Below are positions 1-5,051 of a stretch of DNA of 5,051 nucleotides, piece after piece. The notes below the pieces were generated by a model. That model worked only from the letters and a program-made list of their open reading frames with translations, did no database searches and was not told the DNA's origin. The stretch covers positions 1 to 5,051 of the forward strand of contig PMYA01000071.1 in assembly GCA_003170935.1 (NCBI GenBank), written 5' to 3'. This DNA comes from Methanobacteriota archaeon. GTDB taxonomy: Archaea; Halobacteriota; Bog-38; Methanoflorentales; Methanoflorentaceae. The first letter of the stretch is position 1, and each line of letters begins with the position of its first letter. The translations under genes were made by a program, and so were the position numbers.

Positions 1-1048
1 CGCCTGAAAATGTCAGTGTGATGGCATGTGTGCCTTGACTCAAGCCGCTTGTGTCGAGGAACGCTGTATGAAAACAGTCACTTGAACCCCCTGAAGATAT
101 TGTTCCAATTGTCGCAGTGACCGCTCCGTGGCCACAAATAGTGAACCCTGACGCAAGTACGTTGATGTCCAAGCTGTCTCCCTTTTTCACAGTTGGATCG
201 CTGGCGAATTGCATCGTGGTAGTTATCTTCCCTGATACTGAAGGCGTTGGCGTTACTGAAGGCTTTGGCGTTACTGAGGGTGTTGGTATTGATATTAGTG
301 CTGGAATTGACTGATTAGATGATGCGGAACTTACTCCAGAACCTAATGACAGCAACTTTGCGCTTTGGATGGCAATAATATTATCATATTGCATAAGCAC
401 CGTCGCTTTATACGTAAGGTCAAAAATCGAACCCTCTGTTTTGATATATTCCGCATAGACGCTCGGAACGTGCCCTGTCACATTGTTTAAGGTCGGAGCA
501 TCGGATGTTTTAAAGCTCGTGCTTATCAAACCATAGTCGGACTTGTCAAAAGCGTTCAGATAATTTGTCGCATCTTGATTAGATTGGAAATTGATAAGTG
601 TAGTATTGCCTGAAACCGAACTGTTGTCGGTACGATTTTTCACCGTCTCTAATATCGTAACGCTCGAATCATTGTTCCACGTGACGAGCCACGCCAAGAT
701 TTCTTTTGTCTTGTTGCCGTATTCAGCTTGCTTGGTGACGTTTACATATTTCTCAAGCGTTGCGTCGTGGGCTTGCGGTGAGGGGCTTGTTGCCGTGTTA
801 GTAGTATTATTGGCGCAACCAGCTACTGATAACGAAGTGACAAGAATCAAAAGAACAGCTATTGTAGCTATCGGCTTTGATTGCATCCGTTTATTTAAAA
901 GGTGAGAGTCTGGCTTAACAATTTCTATTTTGAATAGCCGACTTGCATAATTTACCCATATAGCCCACATAAACAGCACGAAAAGTCCCCCTACAATAAA
1001 CAAAAACCAAAATATGAGCATGGCCACCAAAACGGAACCTAAGCTCAT
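1..1048 (-). CDS. Predicted lipoprotein B with N-terminal membrane extension and Pro/Thr linker (C-terminus outside window)
   Basis: Probable surface-anchored lipoprotein of unknown function. The frame is open from ATG at 1048 to the window edge, 349 codons. Residues 5-32 form a very hydrophobic helix. An internal ATG at 886 (residue 55) begins a classic lipoprotein signal (MQSKP, hydrophobic stretch, lipobox VAGC with Cys78). A domain with about nine N-glycosylation sequons follows, including GHVPSV (192-197) and QYDNI (220-224), then a PTPSVTPKPSVTPTPSV linker (254-271) and the start of a Gly/Ser/Thr-rich, probably Ig-like beta domain with cysteines at 305 and 325. The 1048 start lies 7 bases after the upstream gene's stop with a GTGAT element before it, so translational coupling is plausible; 886 has no visible ribosome site but gives a standard signal peptide. 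Which start is used is unresolved. It resembles the gene before it and is probably a paralogue. The reading frame is solid, the function unknown. Confidence 0.72.
   Translation of the reverse strand, partial: MSLGSVLVAMLIFWFLFIVGGLFVLFMWAIWVNYASRLFKIEIVKPDSHLLNKRMQSKPIATIAVLLILVTSLSVAGCANNTTNTATSPSPQAHDATLEKYVNVTKQAEYGNKTKEILAWLVTWNNDSSVTILETVKNRTDNSSVSGNTTLINFQSNQDATNYLNAFDKSDYGLISTSFKTSDAPTLNNVTGHVPSVYAEYIKTEGSIFDLTYKATVLMQYDNIIAIQSAKLLSLGSGVSSASSNQSIPALISIPTPSVTPKPSVTPTPSVSGKITTTMQFASDPTVKKGDSLDINVLASGFTICGHGAVTATIGTISSGGSSDCFHTAFLDTSGLSQGTHAITLTFSG
237..290. repeat. Three tandem 18-bp repeats encoding a Pro/Thr linker
   Basis: Three consecutive 18-base units (237-254, 255-272, 273-290) begin with actga and continue with a g/t-rich core. 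The first two differ at one base and the third is more diverged. Read on the minus strand in the lipoprotein frame they encode Pro-Thr/Lys-Pro-Ser-Val-Thr units. Such linkers separate a membrane-proximal domain from an outer domain in surface proteins, and unit number can change by slippage. Confidence 0.8.
911..932 (-). repeat. 22-bp direct repeat, copy 2 (near lipoprotein B)
   Basis: This matches 1655-1676 at 19 of 22 positions in the same orientation, with the identical core AATTGTTAAGCCA on the minus strand. Here it lies inside the extended reading frame (residues 39-46, FKIEIVKP) and ends 24 bases before the internal ATG at 886. A shared TCGG a few bases further upstream suggests the similarity extends to about 30 bases with one gap. 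Probably a remnant of tandem duplication; a shared regulatory site is the alternative. Confidence 0.65.
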
Positions 1049-1055
1049 CTTTCAA

Positions 1056-1592
1056 TCACTCTGGGGCTATGTAGGATATTTGAACGAAAATCTGGTCGTA
1101 TTGCAAATACTCCATGTTAACACCTGCCCATTGACCGACTCCTGTCAGATATACGTCATGTATAACTGTTGGCGTGTGTCCTAAGGCTGCTGTCGCTGCA
1201 GCTTGACCGAATCCTGTAGCGTTTGACGGGTCATTTTTTTCGGTGTTATCGGGCGTTTTAAGTACGTTATAAGCTCTGCTTGCCGCTTCTGAAGTCCCTC
1301 TATCGTCTATCCCTGCCGTGGCATTCCATCCTTTCTTAGTAGTCCACGTGACATATATACCGTCGTGCTTAGCCCCCTCTGATACTTTGCTCCCGAATTG
1401 CGTTTTAAGCGTAGGCTCCATTTTTTGAAGCAGTGGAGTGAAGCCTAAAACCGTTGAAGTCGTTGTTGTTGCTGTCGGCGTTGCCGTTGGATTCGTTGAT
1501 GACGTACAACCGCTGATTGATACGAGAACGAGTGCGCTGATAAAAAGCAACGGCAGCGCCTTTTTCAAAGGCATTTTGATATACCGTTTCAT
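1056..1592 (-). CDS. Predicted lipoprotein A, small secreted/anchored protein of unknown function
   Basis: A 178-residue protein starting at the second of two adjacent ATG codons (1595 and 1592), with AGGATG just before it. The frame can be extended to a TTG at 1643, but that adds a non-signal-like, cysteine-containing leader. ATG 1574 is the other reasonable start. The N-terminus is a textbook lipoprotein signal: basic MKRYIKMPLKK, hydrophobic LPLLFISALVLV, lipobox ISGC with Cys29. A low-complexity Thr/Pro/Ala linker (TNPTATPTATTTTST) follows, then a domain of about 125 residues with VTW (81-83), GHTPTV (138-143) and QYDQI (164-168). The same landmarks in the same order occur in the next gene, so the two look paralogous. 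Exposed on the outer face of the membrane by inference. The stop is 7 bases before the next start, so the two are probably one transcript. I do not recognise a named family. Confidence 0.8.
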   Translation of the reverse strand: MKRYIKMPLKKALPLLFISALVLVSISGCTSSTNPTATPTATTTTSTVLGFTPLLQKMEPTLKTQFGSKVSEGAKHDGIYVTWTTKKGWNATAGIDDRGTSEAASRAYNVLKTPDNTEKNDPSNATGFGQAAATAALGHTPTVIHDVYLTGVGQWAGVNMEYLQYDQIFVQISYIAPE

Positions 1593-1654
1593 CATCCTAA
1601 CGATTGGATTCAGAATACAACTCCTGTCAAGACACTTATGCAAGTGGCGAATGT

Positions 1655-1676
1655 TGGCTTAACAATTCCTATTCTT
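1655..1676 (-). repeat. 22-bp direct repeat, copy 1 (upstream of lipoprotein A)
   Basis: Partner of 911-932, 744 bases away. It lies between the broken SHOCT gene and lipoprotein A, ending 62 bases before the ATG at 1592. The two copies differ at three positions. A similar sequence near the 5' end of two similar genes fits a duplication unit of about 740 bases, though the distance to the lipoprotein start differs between copies. Confidence 0.65.
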
Positions 1677-1694
1677 TTTTCCGAGCAGCAATTT

Positions 1695-1825
1695 TCACAT
1701 TTTTGCTATTATCTCTGCTTTCTTTGCGTTGTACTCTTCTTCAGTTATCAGCTCTGCTTCAACCATTTTTTTAAGTTTAGCAAGCAGAAAGAAGAAAAAA
1801 AGCTGCCATAGTCAAGGAGTCCCAT
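1695..1825 (-). pseudogene. Small SHOCT-domain protein, frame broken at a run of seven T
   Basis: From ATG at 1825 the frame reads MGLLDYGSFF and then loses coding sense. One frame over, LAKLKKMVEAELITEEEYNA followed by KKAEIIAKM and TGA is a clear SHOCT domain, the short C-terminal helical pair (LxxLKxMxExxLITEEEYNxKKAEI) common on small prokaryotic proteins and thought to aid oligomerisation. The two parts join if one T is added to the seven-T run (minus strand, about 1794-1800), or if the ribosome slips back one base there, giving a 43-residue protein. The causes could be a sequencing error in the homopolymer, a genuine inactivating deletion, or frameshifting. A different 25-codon frame from ATG at 1854 crosses the same run and stops just after it. 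The gene begins 53 bases after the recombinase stop. Confidence 0.6.
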
Positions 1826-1855
1826 GATATCAAGCTTTTACCCCATTCTACCATG

Positions 1856-1863
1856 CTTTTAAA
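1856..1863 (-). promoter_or_regulatory. Possible archaeal TATA box before the SHOCT gene
   Basis: The minus strand reads TTTAAAAG, a fair match to an archaeal TATA box, about 30 bases before the ATG at 1825. That spacing would suit a leaderless or very short-leader transcript. There is no strong BRE beside it and the match is short, so it is only a candidate. Confidence 0.25.
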
Positions 1864-1877
1864 CTGCCCCCTTACAA

Positions 1878-2405
1878 CTAAAACGGCGTTTTTTCATACA
1901 ACCCTTTGGTATCCCTATCATTGAACTGCAGGTACACCGCGGTCACGTTCAAACTTGAATGGCCAAGCACCTGTTGCAGTCGTCGTATATCCCATCCATT
2001 TCGCACACAGTGAATCGCAAACGAGTGTCGGAAGGTGTGGGGATGTATGTCTTTTCCGATGATATCACCATAGCGCTTGACGATAGTTCGCACCTGTCGT
2101 TGTTTGATGGCAAATACGGGCTGATTATCGGGGAGGTTTTGTGCGGAAATGTATCTGGAGAGCATTTCAAGCGTTTCTTGGTCTAAATGAACCCTCCGCT
2201 GCTTCCCCCCTTTCGCCTTTGTTATATTCACTACACCGTTGTGAGCTTCAATGTCACTGGGCCTGATGTTGAGCAATTCATTGACGCGCAAACCAGTGCG
2301 CCAGAGTACCCGCAGCATGAGGTAGTCGCGCTGGCTACACTGGTGCGCCGCCGCAAGCACCTGATCGACCTGCTCCTTTTCGAGGTAGTCCGTGATGTTC
2401 TTCAC
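1878..2405 (-). CDS. Tyrosine recombinase/integrase, catalytic domain only (XerA/XerC/D-like)
   Basis: A 175-residue site-specific recombinase of the phage integrase family, which cuts and rejoins DNA through a 3'-phosphotyrosine link. All six active-site positions are visible: Arg40 in RTGLRVNELL, Lys65 in KAKGGKQRRVHL, His123 and Arg126 in HPHTFRHSFA, His149 in LGHSSLNV and Tyr158 in VTAVYLQF. The usual N-terminal core-binding (SAM-like) domain of about 90-100 residues is missing; full-length relatives are mostly 270-330 residues. The start is GTG at 2405 without a clear ribosome site. The frame stays open upstream to a TGA at 2487-2489 but holds no ATG, GTG or TTG, so this is the first standard start. 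Short relatives such as FimB/FimE (about 200 residues) also lack the N-terminal domain and invert small DNA segments. It could be active, or a truncated remnant with an intact catalytic core; substrate site unknown. Confidence 0.9.
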   Translation of the reverse strand: MKNITDYLEKEQVDQVLAAAHQCSQRDYLMLRVLWRTGLRVNELLNIRPSDIEAHNGVVNITKAKGGKQRRVHLDQETLEMLSRYISAQNLPDNQPVFAIKQRQVRTIVKRYGDIIGKDIHPHTFRHSFAIHCVRNGWDIRRLQQVLGHSSLNVTAVYLQFNDRDTKGLYEKTPF

Positions 2406-2410
2406 TGATT

Positions 2411-2448
2411 GCCGAAAAGGATAGTTATCGGCAATAACGGTTGTTATT
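2411..2448. repeat. Cluster of inverted repeats just upstream of the recombinase
   Basis: Two abutting inverted repeats: gccga/tcggc at 2411-2415 and 2428-2432, and aataac/gttatt at 2433-2438 and 2443-2448 with loop ggtt. The pentamer gttat also alternates in orientation: gttat at 2424-2428, ataac at 2434-2438, gttat at 2443-2447. The cluster begins 5 bases before the GTG start. It could be an operator, a recombinase binding site or an mRNA hairpin masking the start. Arms this short also occur by chance. Confidence 0.35.
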
Positions 2449-2509
2449 TTGAACGGGATTTTTCTTAGAGGGGTGGTGCAAAGAGATCAGTAGACGAAAC
2501 GGCAATCTG

Positions 2510-2527
2510 TTGACCGCATGCGGCCAA
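2510..2527. repeat. 18-bp near-perfect palindrome around ccgcatgcgg
   Basis: The central 10 bases (2514-2523) are a perfect palindrome, and eight of nine pairs match over all 18 bases. It overlaps the T7 run of the minus strand. It may be a dimeric protein-binding site or help transcription end. Roughly one such match would be expected by chance in a window of this size. Confidence 0.3.
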
Positions 2528-2532
2528 AAAAA
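2526..2532 (-). terminator. T7 run, probable terminator of the ABC exporter transcript
   Basis: The minus strand reads CTCCGGCTCCCG and then seven T, about 100 bases after the permease stop at 2635. Archaeal RNA polymerase commonly stops at T-runs without a stem-loop. The position between the exporter genes and the recombinase fits the end of the exporter transcript. Confidence 0.4.
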
Positions 2533-2634
2533 CGGGAGCCGGAGTGATAAGCATGACCTCGTCAGCTTGACACACTATAGCCTCAATGGGGGGTGAGTTA
2601 CCGATTGCAGCGCGGATAAACTGACAGCTTTGCA

Positions 2635-3420
2635 TTAGCGCACGTTCCGAAATAAGATGGAGCCGACTACTGTCATCAGTACGAAGAACCCGATGACGAC
2701 CGCGAGATCAGTCATCAACGCATACGTGTGCAGTCCGGTGACAGCATACCGCAACGCGTCGACGCCATACGCAAGCGGATTGATGTCCACAAGTGCCTTC
2801 ATCCAATTCGGAAGCGACGTGACCGGGAAAAACGCGCCGCTCAGGAAGAATATGGGCAGGACGAGAAGGTTCATGATCACTTGGAAGCCCTCGATGTTCT
2901 CAAGCCGCGTGGCGATGCTGATCCCCAGCCCTACAAAACCCATGCCGATGAAGAACATGGTCACGAGTATGAGCACGAGCGCGGCGGCGAGTCCAAGCGT
3001 ACCTGATATCCTTACTCCGATGAAATAAGACAATCCGAGGATGAGAATCCCTTGTATGGCTGCTTGTGTAGTTCCCCCGAGGGCTTTTCCGACGACGATA
3101 GATGTCCGCGAGACGGGGGCGACGAGAATCTCTTTGAGAAAACCGAATTCTTTGTCGAACATCACGCTCATCCCGGAGAACATCGAGGTGAAGAGCACCG
3201 TCATACCGAGGATCCCAGGCGCGAGGAAGTTTATGTAATTCGTGGTGCCGCCTGCACCAAACGACAAAGAGTTGCTAAATCCGGTCCCGAATATGATGAG
3301 CCACAGCAGGGGGGTAATAAGCGAGGTAACGACCCGCGACCGAGCTCTGACATATCGTATCATCTCCCTGAGCCAAATCGAATAGATATCCCCCATAAAC
3401 TCCATTCGTCCGTTTGGCAT
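2635..3420 (-). CDS. ABC-2 type exporter permease, DrrB/NodJ family
   Basis: A 261-residue membrane subunit of an ABC efflux pump. About six membrane helices are visible, roughly at residues 31-49, 66-86, 109-135, 142-168, 180-200 and 237-257. Family landmarks are FDKEFGFLKEILVAPVSR (88-105), the cytoplasmic coupling region that meets the ATPase, and the SGAFFPVTSLPNW plus DINPLAYGVDALR block (194-224) typical of DrrB/NodJ permeases. Length is normal for the family (about 250-280). The start at 3420 is supported by GGGAG nine bases before it and lies 2 bases after the ATPase stop; ATG at 3405 or 3396 is also possible, and 3396 would give the usual DrrB N-terminus. It pairs with the adjacent ATPase. 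Members export drugs, lipids or lipo-oligosaccharides; the substrate here is not predictable. Confidence 0.95.
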   Translation of the reverse strand: MPNGRMEFMGDIYSIWLREMIRYVRARSRVVTSLITPLLWLIIFGTGFSNSLSFGAGGTTNYINFLAPGILGMTVLFTSMFSGMSVMFDKEFGFLKEILVAPVSRTSIVVGKALGGTTQAAIQGILILGLSYFIGVRISGTLGLAAALVLILVTMFFIGMGFVGLGISIATRLENIEGFQVIMNLLVLPIFFLSGAFFPVTSLPNWMKALVDINPLAYGVDALRYAVTGLHTYALMTDLAVVIGFFVLMTVVGSILFRNVR

Positions 3421-3422
3421 TT

Positions 3423-4403
3423 CTATCGTCTCCCTGGGCCGTGCCCGGCGAAACCGCCGGCTGCTTCTTGAGCCCGAATCTCGCGCCCTGTATATTTGAT
3501 AAATATATCCTCGAGCGTCGGCTCATGGAGTGAAATCGAGGGCACGGCGATCCCTTCTTGACGCGCCACATCCAAAAAGACCGGTATTGCGGTCTCGCTT
3601 TTGTCGACGCTCAGCCTCAACGTGCCGTCAACCAGTTGGGTCGACTTGACGAATTCGAGCTGTTCGAGTGTAGTCTTGAGCTGCTCACTCCCGTTTGGCA
3701 CCGTCATAATCACGACATCGCCACCGACGTCGCGCTTAAGGTTATCGGGCGTGTCCATCGCAACGATCTTTCCGTGATCCACAATTGCGATGCGGTCGCA
3801 CAACTGATCGGCTTCGTCCATGTAGTGCGTGGTCAGGATCATCGTGATCTTCTTTTCTCTGTTGAGCTTCTCTATGTATTCCCAGATATGGAGCCGGGTC
3901 TGCGGGTCAAGCCCCAGCGTGGGCTCATCAAGAAAAAGCACTTTAGGGTGGTGAAGCAGGCCGCGTGCGATCTCCAACCGCCGCTTCATGCCACCAGAAT
4001 ACTTCTTAACGATCACGTCGGCTTTATCGGCGAGTTCAACGAGCTCGAGAACGTCGCTTATTCTCTCAGCAATTTCATTTCTGGGCACTTTGTAAAGCCG
4101 GCCGTGGAAGTCGAGGTTTTCCTTCCCTGTAAGGTTATCGTCGAGACTGGGCTCCTGAAACACGATGCCTATCATTCCCCGCACGGTGCTGGGTTCTTTT
4201 TTAACGTCGTGCCCGAAGACGCTCGCTAAGCCGCTCGTGGGTTTCAAGATAGTACACAGCATAGAGATGGTAGTCGTTTTGCCGGCTCCGTTGGGTCCGA
4301 GCAGCCCGAAAAGCTCCCCTTCTTCAATCTCCAAATTGATTCCTTTCACGGCTTCAACGTCTTCGAATTTCTTTACAAGGTCTTTTGTAACGATTGCCTT
4401 CAT
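3423..4403 (-). CDS. ABC exporter ATP-binding protein, DrrA family
   Basis: A 326-residue cytoplasmic ATPase that powers the adjacent permease. All nucleotide-binding motifs are intact and in order: Walker A GPNGAGKTT (36-44), Q-loop Gln83 in VFQEPSLDDNLTGKENL, signature YSGGMKRRLEIARGL (135-149), Walker B VLFLDEP (155-161), D-loop GLDP (164-167) and switch His193 in TTHYMDEADQL. After the nucleotide-binding domain comes the C-terminal extension of DrrA-like proteins ending in LHEPTLEDIFIKYTGREIR (292-310), then a Gly/Ala-rich tail. Length is typical (about 310-340). The ATG at 4403 is preceded by GTGA six bases upstream. The stop is 2 bases before the permease start, indicating coupled translation. 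Family assignment is firm; the exported compound is unknown. Confidence 0.97.
   Translation of the reverse strand: MKAIVTKDLVKKFEDVEAVKGINLEIEEGELFGLLGPNGAGKTTTISMLCTILKPTSGLASVFGHDVKKEPSTVRGMIGIVFQEPSLDDNLTGKENLDFHGRLYKVPRNEIAERISDVLELVELADKADVIVKKYSGGMKRRLEIARGLLHHPKVLFLDEPTLGLDPQTRLHIWEYIEKLNREKKITMILTTHYMDEADQLCDRIAIVDHGKIVAMDTPDNLKRDVGGDVVIMTVPNGSEQLKTTLEQLEFVKSTQLVDGTLRLSVDKSETAIPVFLDVARQEGIAVPSISLHEPTLEDIFIKYTGREIRAQEAAGGFAGHGPGRR
3430..3434 (-). promoter_or_regulatory. Ribosome binding site of the permease gene
   Basis: GGGAG on the minus strand, nine bases before the ATG at 3420 and inside the last codons of the ATPase gene. It supports the 3420 start and translation coupled to the ATPase. 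Confidence 0.55.
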
Positions 4404-4547
4404 TGACTTTCACGTCCCGGTAGTTTTAGTTTGAAAAATATCGTCCGCGCAAGTTCGGTAGCCGATGTTCCTGCGACTCTCACGCAGTCTGCTTCCAAAA
4501 TCTTCCTGCGCGTCTGCTCAAAGCCTTGAACTTTGTTGTCTCGATAC
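4404..4547 (-). other. 144-base gap between the two exporter units; possible weak promoter
   Basis: No coding sequence is convincing here. The minus strand has an AT-rich stretch (GATATTTTTC, 4433-4442) about 30 bases before the ATPase ATG that could be a TATA box, and GTGA at 4410-4413 as the ribosome site. A small hairpin (ctgcg/cgcag, 4471-4487) lies further upstream. The DrrAB pair may have its own promoter or be read through from the upstream permease. Confidence 0.25.
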
Positions 4548-5051
4548 TTACATCTCCCTCCGCCGTGCAAGCACTATGGCCAGCAGGAATGCTACGATGA
4601 AATATGCCGCCATTACGGCAAGGCTCACCGTTACCGAGGGGTAGTACTGTGCGACCGAAACAGTCTGTCCGGCCGTAGCAGGACCCGGGCCCAAGCCCCT
4701 GCCTGCGGTCGCGATCACCGTGTCGGTTGGATAAGGGTTTCTGAGGATATCTGTGGCAATCCCACTTGCAAAGGTTATCGAAAACCACGCCTTAAACTTG
4801 GCGACTTCACCGACGGCGTCAACGATCGGCAAGATGAGGAAGAAGGTGAAGAAGGTCAGTATAAGCGAGTACACTGAACTTCGCATCATCGCACTGAACA
4901 GGTAGGCGACGGCGAGGATGGCGAACAAATACACAAGTGCGTAGGCGAATGATAAGCCCGTATTTGCGGGAACGCTTCCGTCGATCACCTGCACCGATGC
5001 GACAGCGATCAGGTAGTAAAGCGCGATGGCGCCCACCGAAACAAGCGCGCT
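4548..5051 (-). CDS. ABC-2 type transporter permease, C-terminal part (5' end outside window)
   Basis: The last 167 residues of a multi-pass membrane protein; the frame is open to the window edge, so the true start lies beyond it. Hydrophobic stretches cover roughly residues 1-20, 31-51, 53-74, 84-98 and 140-160 of the visible part, ending in a basic tail (ARRREM). The pattern of YALVYLFAILAVAYLFSAMM, a short break with Arg-Ser-Ser, a long Leu/Phe-rich helix (SLILTFFTFFLILPIV) and a late extracytoplasmic loop containing ILRNPYP is that of ABC-2 family permeases, not of the DrrB type at 2635-3420. A Gly/Pro-rich stretch (GRGLGPGPATAGQ) lies before the last helix. It probably belongs with an ATPase gene upstream of the window, forming a second exporter. 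The subfamily is inferred from hydrophobicity and general pattern only. Confidence 0.7.
   Translation of the reverse strand, partial: SALVSVGAIALYYLIAVASVQVIDGSVPANTGLSFAYALVYLFAILAVAYLFSAMMRSSVYSLILTFFTFFLILPIVDAVGEVAKFKAWFSITFASGIATDILRNPYPTDTVIATAGRGLGPGPATAGQTVSVAQYYPSVTVSLAVMAAYFIVAFLLAIVLARRREM

Noticed and set aside
591..905. Plus-strand frame of 104 codons opposite lipoprotein B.
   Set aside because: The minus-strand frame has a signal peptide, lipobox and linker; the plus frame shows no domain and is best explained as its shadow.
1593..1643. Longer form of lipoprotein A starting at TTG 1643.
   Set aside because: It adds 17 residues, with two cysteines, before a complete lipoprotein signal; the adjacent ATG codons at 1592-1595 are a better start.
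941..1645. Inverted 10-bp pair acttgcataa (941-950) and ttatgcaagt (1636-1645), considered as ends of an invertible segment.
   Set aside because: About a dozen 10-bp inverted pairs are expected by chance in 5 kb, and similarity ends within a few bases after the match.
1672..1702. Short minus-strand frame with CENCC resembling a zinc-binding motif, between the SHOCT stop and lipoprotein A.
   Set aside because: It has no start codon, a stop just upstream, and spacing that fits no known zinc ribbon.
1794..1800. Canonical programmed -1 frameshift site at the T7 run.
   Set aside because: The codon phase does not give a proper X XXY YYZ heptamer and no downstream structure is evident; simple slippage or sequence error is more likely.
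2449..2634. Possible tRNA or small RNA in the gap between the recombinase and the exporter.
   Set aside because: No cloverleaf arms or CCA-type end were found on either strand; only the palindrome and T-run stand out.
3558..4229. Plus-strand open frame of 223 codons opposite the ATPase gene.
   Set aside because: It lies wholly antisense to a gene with every ABC motif intact and shows no recognisable domain; such frames are common opposite GC-rich genes.

Overview
The window most likely comes from an archaeon, perhaps a methanogen or an ANME-type methanotroph. The indications are two lipoproteins with Thr/Pro-rich linkers and many N-glycosylation sequons, a small SHOCT-domain protein, an archaeal-style Xer recombinase, GTGA- or GGGAG-type ribosome sites and T-run termination. 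No single marker gene proves this. All genes supported here lie on the minus strand, so transcription runs from 5051 towards 1.

Right part (2635-5051): two ABC-2 type exporters lie side by side. First comes the 3' end of a membrane subunit cut by the window edge (4548-5051). After a 144-base gap come a DrrA-type ATPase (3423-4403) and its DrrB/NodJ-type permease (2635-3420), only 2 bases apart and surely translated together. The pair should form a heteromeric efflux pump; the substrate cannot be read from the sequence. A T7 run at 2526-2532 is a plausible end for this transcript.

Middle (1695-2530): a short tyrosine recombinase consisting of the catalytic domain only (1878-2405), with all six active-site residues. 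It is preceded by a cluster of inverted repeats and followed by a 43-residue SHOCT protein gene whose frame is broken at a run of seven T (1695-1825).

Left part (1-1676): two predicted lipoproteins in tandem, 7 bases apart. They share a lipobox, a similar C-proximal pattern (GHxPxV...QYDxI) and a near-identical 22-base sequence at or near their 5' ends, which suggests an old tandem duplication. The second one has an in-frame 54-residue extension carrying an extra membrane helix, and continues past a repeat-built Pro/Thr linker into a probable beta-sandwich domain that leaves the window.

The left part is visibly more AT-rich in places than the ABC block. Together with the recombinase this suggests an accessory segment joined to a more conserved exporter operon. 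I see no CRISPR array, tRNA, rRNA or complete insertion sequence. The most interesting points are the tandem lipoproteins with a shared leader repeat, the frameshifted SHOCT gene and the minimal recombinase beside them; I cannot show that they form one system.
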